From JBGSLA01 sp041740935 (GTDB lineage: Bacteria > Desulfobacterota > Desulfobaccia > Desulfobaccales > 0-14-0-80-60-11): a stretch of 7,431 nucleotides of DNA. Numbering within the stretch: position 1 is the stretch's first letter; every line of letters begins with the position of its first letter. Positions 5,416 through 7,431 of this stretch are shown one piece after another. A program made the translations under genes and the position numbers. Below the pieces are notes generated by a model, which worked only from the letters and a program-made list of their open reading frames with translations, made no database searches and had not been told where the DNA came from. The stretch lies in NCBI GenBank assembly GCA_041740935.1, contig JBGSLA010000179.1, forward strand, positions 1-7,431, given 5' to 3'.

Positions 5416-6504
5416 AATCCGGACGCGATTCCCGAAACCTGGCTGGTCACCGGCGGCGCCGGCTTCATCGGGGCCAACTTTGTGCTGGCCGCCCGGGCCC
5501 GAAACGCGGCCCGGATTGTCACCCTGGACCGCCTGACCTATGCCGGGAATCTCAGGAATCTGGAAGCCCTGGCCCAGGACCCCCACCACCTTTTCGTGCG
5601 GGGGGATATCGCCGATCAGGAGCTGGTGGGCAATCTTTTGGCCGGGCACCAGGTGCGGGCGGTGGTGCACTTCGCGGCGGAAAGCCACGTGGACCGCTCC
5701 ATTTACGGCCCCCAGGCCTTTATGGACACCAACGTCATGGGGACCTTTCATCTCCTGGAGGCGGCGCGCCGCTATTGGGAGGGGCTGGGGGAGAACCGGC
5801 GGCAGGAGTTCCGTTTTCTGCATATTTCCACCGATGAGGTGTACGGATCGCTGGGGCCGGGAGCCCCGCCCTTCAGCGAAACCACGCCCTACGCGCCCAA
5901 CAGCCCCTATGCCGCGTCCAAGGCGGCCAGCGACCACCTGGTGCGAGCCTATCATCACACCTATGGGCTTCCCACCCTGATCACCAATTGCTCCAATAAT
6001 TACGGGCCCTTCCAGTTTCCGGAGAAGCTCATGCCGTTGATGATCCTGAACGGGCTGCAGGGGAAGCCTCTGCCTATTTACGGGGACGGCTTGAACGTCC
6101 GGGACTGGCTCTACGTCGAGGATCATTGCCAGGCCCTGCGTCTGGTCCTGTCCGGGGGCCGGGCGGGGGAAACCTATAACATCGGTGGCAATTGCGAAAA
6201 GACCAATCTGGAGGTGGTGCAGACGCTGTGCGCCATTCTGGATGAACTGCGGCCGGATGCCCCCCATCGGCCCCACGCCGGGCTCATCACCTTTGTCAAG
6301 GACAGGCTCGGGCACGACCGGCGCTATGCCGTCAACAGCGGCAAGATTTCCCGGGAATTGGGCTGGCGGCCCCGGGAGTCCTTTGCGAGCGGCTTGGGCA
6401 AAACGGTGCGCTGGTATCTGGACCACCCGGAGTGGGTGGCCTCGGTGCACAGCGGCGAATACCGGCAGTGGCTGGAGCTGCATTACGGGCGCTCTTCGGC
6501 CTGA
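5413..6504 (+). CDS. rmlB: dTDP-glucose 4,6-dehydratase (RmlB/RfbB)
   Basis: A 363-residue extended short-chain dehydrogenase that converts dTDP-glucose to dTDP-4-keto-6-deoxyglucose with bound NAD, the second step of dTDP-L-rhamnose synthesis, in the cytoplasm. Numbering from GTG 5407 (two residues more): NAD motif TGGAGFIG at 15-22, FAAESHVDRSI at 89-99, catalytic STDEVYG at 141-147 with T142-D143-E144, the YxxxK pair Y168 and K172 in SPYAASKAASDH, NNYGPFQFPEKLMP at 197-210 and YGDGLNVRDWLYVEDH at 225-240. The D-E pair after the threonine separates RmlB from UDP-glucose epimerases. Length fits the family. The start is ambiguous by two codons. rmlC follows on the same strand after 322 nt of palindromes, so they may form a broken-up operon. 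Product rhamnose would go to lipopolysaccharide, exopolysaccharide or glycan; the window does not say which. Confidence 0.97.
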   Translation: MNPDAIPETWLVTGGAGFIGANFVLAARARNAARIVTLDRLTYAGNLRNLEALAQDPHHLFVRGDIADQELVGNLLAGHQVRAVVHFAAESHVDRSIYGPQAFMDTNVMGTFHLLEAARRYWEGLGENRRQEFRFLHISTDEVYGSLGPGAPPFSETTPYAPNSPYAASKAASDHLVRAYHHTYGLPTLITNCSNNYGPFQFPEKLMPLMILNGLQGKPLPIYGDGLNVRDWLYVEDHCQALRLVLSGGRAGETYNIGGNCEKTNLEVVQTLCAILDELRPDAPHRPHAGLITFVKDRLGHDRRYAVNSGKISRELGWRPRESFASGLGKTVRWYLDHPEWVASVHSGEYRQWLELHYGRSSA

Positions 6505-6545
6505 GCCCTCATTGACCCGGGAGCACGAGACTCTTGCCTGTGCCG

Positions 6546-6564
6546 CACAGGCGGGACGCCTGTG
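6546..6564. repeat. CACAGGCG palindrome
   Basis: CACAGGCG (6546-6553), loop GGA, CGCCTGTG (6557-6564): a perfect 8-bp stem with a 3-nt loop, 42 nt after the rmlB stop. Its architecture (8-bp stem, 3-nt loop) matches the CACGGGCT hairpin at 6626-6644 although the sequence differs. No T-run follows, so it is not a classic terminator. Confidence 0.65.
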
Positions 6565-6574
6565 GTCCCGGTTC

Positions 6575-6663
6575 ATGGGGGGATGGGTGTCTGGGGGAGA
6601 AGGCAGGGGCCGACGGCTCCGGTAGCACGGGCTTCCAGCCCGTGGGCACCCCCCTCCCCCACC
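6575..6663 (+). repeat. G/C-rich palindromic repeat (REP-like), copy 2
   Basis: The inverted copy of 1177-1249: 45 nt exact (6619-6663) and 69 of 73 over 6591-6663. The central hairpin is CACGGGCT (6626-6633), loop TCC, AGCCCGTG (6637-6644). The G-rich opening (6577-6598) is similar to copies 1 and 3 with a 4-nt length difference. Six A and then AACTTTTCA follow at 6664-6678. Read this way it points toward rmlC, just as copy 1 points toward cobA-hemD. Confidence 0.85.
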
Positions 6664-6739
6664 AAAAAAAACTTTTCAGGACAGTTGCGCATGGGCCGTT
6701 GGCTCACCCATAAAGAATGAAAAAGCTTTTCTGGTTTAG

Positions 6740-6788
6740 GGACAGCCGCCCCCGACTGTCCACTAAGGGCAGGCGAGGGCGCCTGCCC
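6740..6788 (+). repeat. Composite of two adjacent palindromes
   Basis: GGACAG (6740-6745) pairs with CTGTCC (6756-6761) over a C-rich centre, and GGGCAGGCG (6767-6775) pairs with CGCCTGCCC (6780-6788) over a 4-nt AGGG loop, with only 5 nt between the two. The pair is found again, inverted and missing 17 nt, at 5274-5301. It ends 38 nt before the rmlC start. It could affect rmlC expression as an mRNA structure; this is inference. Confidence 0.75.
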
Positions 6789-6826
6789 CTACATAAGGCG
6801 AACTTTCCAGGACAGAGGAGGGCCCC

Positions 6827-7387
6827 ATGCAGGTGACACCCCAGCGCTTCCCTGAAGTTGTGCTTGTCGAGCCGCGGGTGTTTCGGGACGGGCGGGGGCA
6901 TTTTCTGGAAATTTTCCAGGCCCGGCGCTACCCGGAACAGGGGATGCCGTCCGTTTTTGTGCAGGATAATCTGTCCCATTCGGTTCGGGGAGTGATCCGG
7001 GGCCTGCATTACCAGCTGCGCTTTCCCCAGGGGAAGCTCATCATGCCCCTTGCCGGGGAAATCTGGGATGTGGTGGTGGACATCAGGCGGGGTTCCCCCA
7101 CCTTCGGGAAGTGGCTGTCCCTGAGCCTGGCCGCACAGGGGTGCCGCCAACTGTATGTGCCCCCCGGGTTCGCGCACGGCTTTGCGGTGGTGAGCGAGGC
7201 GGCCACGGTGCTGTACAAATGCACCGATTTTTACCACCCCGAAGACGAACAGGGCCTCATCTGGAACGACCCGGACCTGGCCATTCCCTGGCCGGCCGCG
7301 GCCCCGGTGCTGTCGGACAAGGACCGGGAGTATACCCGGCTCAGGGACAAGGCGCCGGGGGAGCTGCCGGTTTATTCGGAAGCATGA
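6827..7387 (+). CDS. rmlC: dTDP-4-dehydrorhamnose 3,5-epimerase (RmlC)
   Basis: A 186-residue cupin enzyme, the usual family length. It epimerises C3 and C5 of dTDP-4-keto-6-deoxyglucose, the product of RmlB, giving the substrate of RmlD in dTDP-L-rhamnose synthesis. Visible family signatures: RGxHF-like DGRGHFLEIF at 21-30, QDNLSHS at 46-52, RGLHYQ at 58-63 with the likely catalytic base H61, K70, DVVVD at 81-85, VPPGFAHGF at 111-119, the probable acid Y130 in TVLYKCTDFY, and WNDPDLAIPWP at 146-156. AGGAGG (6816-6821) 5 nt before the ATG gives a firm start. It acts in the cytoplasm. rmlB lies upstream on the same strand. rmlA and rmlD are absent from the window and may lie downstream. Palindromic repeats sit on both sides of this gene. 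Confidence 0.97.
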   Translation: MQVTPQRFPEVVLVEPRVFRDGRGHFLEIFQARRYPEQGMPSVFVQDNLSHSVRGVIRGLHYQLRFPQGKLIMPLAGEIWDVVVDIRRGSPTFGKWLSLSLAAQGCRQLYVPPGFAHGFAVVSEAATVLYKCTDFYHPEDEQGLIWNDPDLAIPWPAAAPVLSDKDREYTRLRDKAPGELPVYSEA

Positions 7388-7397
7388 AAGGACGTTC

Positions 7398-7431
7398 CTG
7401 GGGGGAGGGCTGGGGGAGCAGCGGCTCCCCC
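7398..7431 (+). repeat. G/C-rich palindromic repeat, copy 3, cut by window edge
   Basis: Bases 7398-7418 match the G-rich opening arm of copy 1 (1241-1261, minus) at 20 of 21 positions, starting 10 nt after the rmlC stop. The next bases form GGGGGAGC (7412-7419), loop AGCG, GCTCCCCC (7424-7431). Compared with copy 2 about a dozen bases seem to be missing after the G-rich arm. The expected CACGGGCT hairpin would lie beyond the window, so membership is likely but not complete. Confidence 0.6.

Larger units (their letters stand above)
6505..6826. other. rmlB-rmlC gap filled with palindromes
   Basis: No gene is seen. In order it holds a CACAGGCG hairpin (6546-6564), palindromic repeat copy 2 (about 6575-6663), and a composite of two palindromes (6740-6788). 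AACTTTTCAGGACAG at 6670-6684 recurs as AACTTTCCAGGACAG at 6801-6815, once after each palindrome block; the second overlaps the edge of the rmlC ribosome-binding site. Confidence 0.7.

Noticed and set aside
5335..6576. 413-residue minus-strand frame opposite rmlB
   Set aside because: Although longer than rmlB it is antisense to a gene with complete catalytic motifs, and its peptide shows no domain.
6704..7237. 177-residue minus-strand frame opposite rmlC
   Set aside because: Antisense shadow of rmlC, and its first part translates the palindromes at 6740-6788.

Overview
The window is a GC-rich chromosomal segment with six protein genes. Four lie on the minus strand in the left two thirds: cobA-hemD (cut by the left edge), a hemerythrin-like protein, a DUF362 ferredoxin-type protein and GAPDH. 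Two lie on the plus strand at the right: rmlB and rmlC. No rRNA, tRNA, CRISPR array, phage gene or transposase gene was seen. A fused CobA-HemD, a DUF362 protein with two [4Fe-4S] motifs and a hemerythrin-like protein together suggest an anaerobic or microaerophilic bacterium, perhaps Desulfobacterota (former Deltaproteobacteria). That placement is inference; no marker gene confirms it.

Layout. 1-1131 (minus): 377 residues of a uroporphyrinogen-III C-methyltransferase / uroporphyrinogen-III synthase fusion that continues past the left edge. 1132-1350: gap with a G/C-rich palindromic repeat. 1351-1932 (minus): hemerythrin-like protein. 1933-2109: gap mostly filled by a 7-bp tandem array. 2110-3228 (minus): DUF362/ferredoxin protein. 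3229-3986: non-coding stretch with an AT-rich leader, a 131-bp nested inverted repeat and two hairpins of one family, one with a G-quadruplex motif. 3987-4979 (minus): GAPDH. 4980-5412: divergent gap with a palindrome remnant and a candidate rmlB promoter. 5413-6504 (plus): rmlB. 6505-6826: gap made largely of four palindromes. 6827-7387 (plus): rmlC. 7388-7431: start of another palindromic repeat, cut by the right edge.

Function. rmlB and rmlC encode the second and third steps of dTDP-L-rhamnose synthesis; rmlA and rmlD are not in the window. CobA-HemD serves tetrapyrrole synthesis (siroheme, cobalamin, possibly heme via siroheme). GAPDH is central carbon metabolism. The hemerythrin-like and DUF362 proteins are neighbours on one strand and may share a redox or oxygen-related role, but nothing proves it. 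The genes do not form one pathway.

The most distinctive feature is the intergenic DNA. Each gap of more than 100 bp holds short palindromic or tandem repeats of several unrelated families, some present as two or three diverged copies, including one pair that differs by a clean 17-nt gap. I see no convincing new multi-gene system; the repeat landscape is the part worth a second look.
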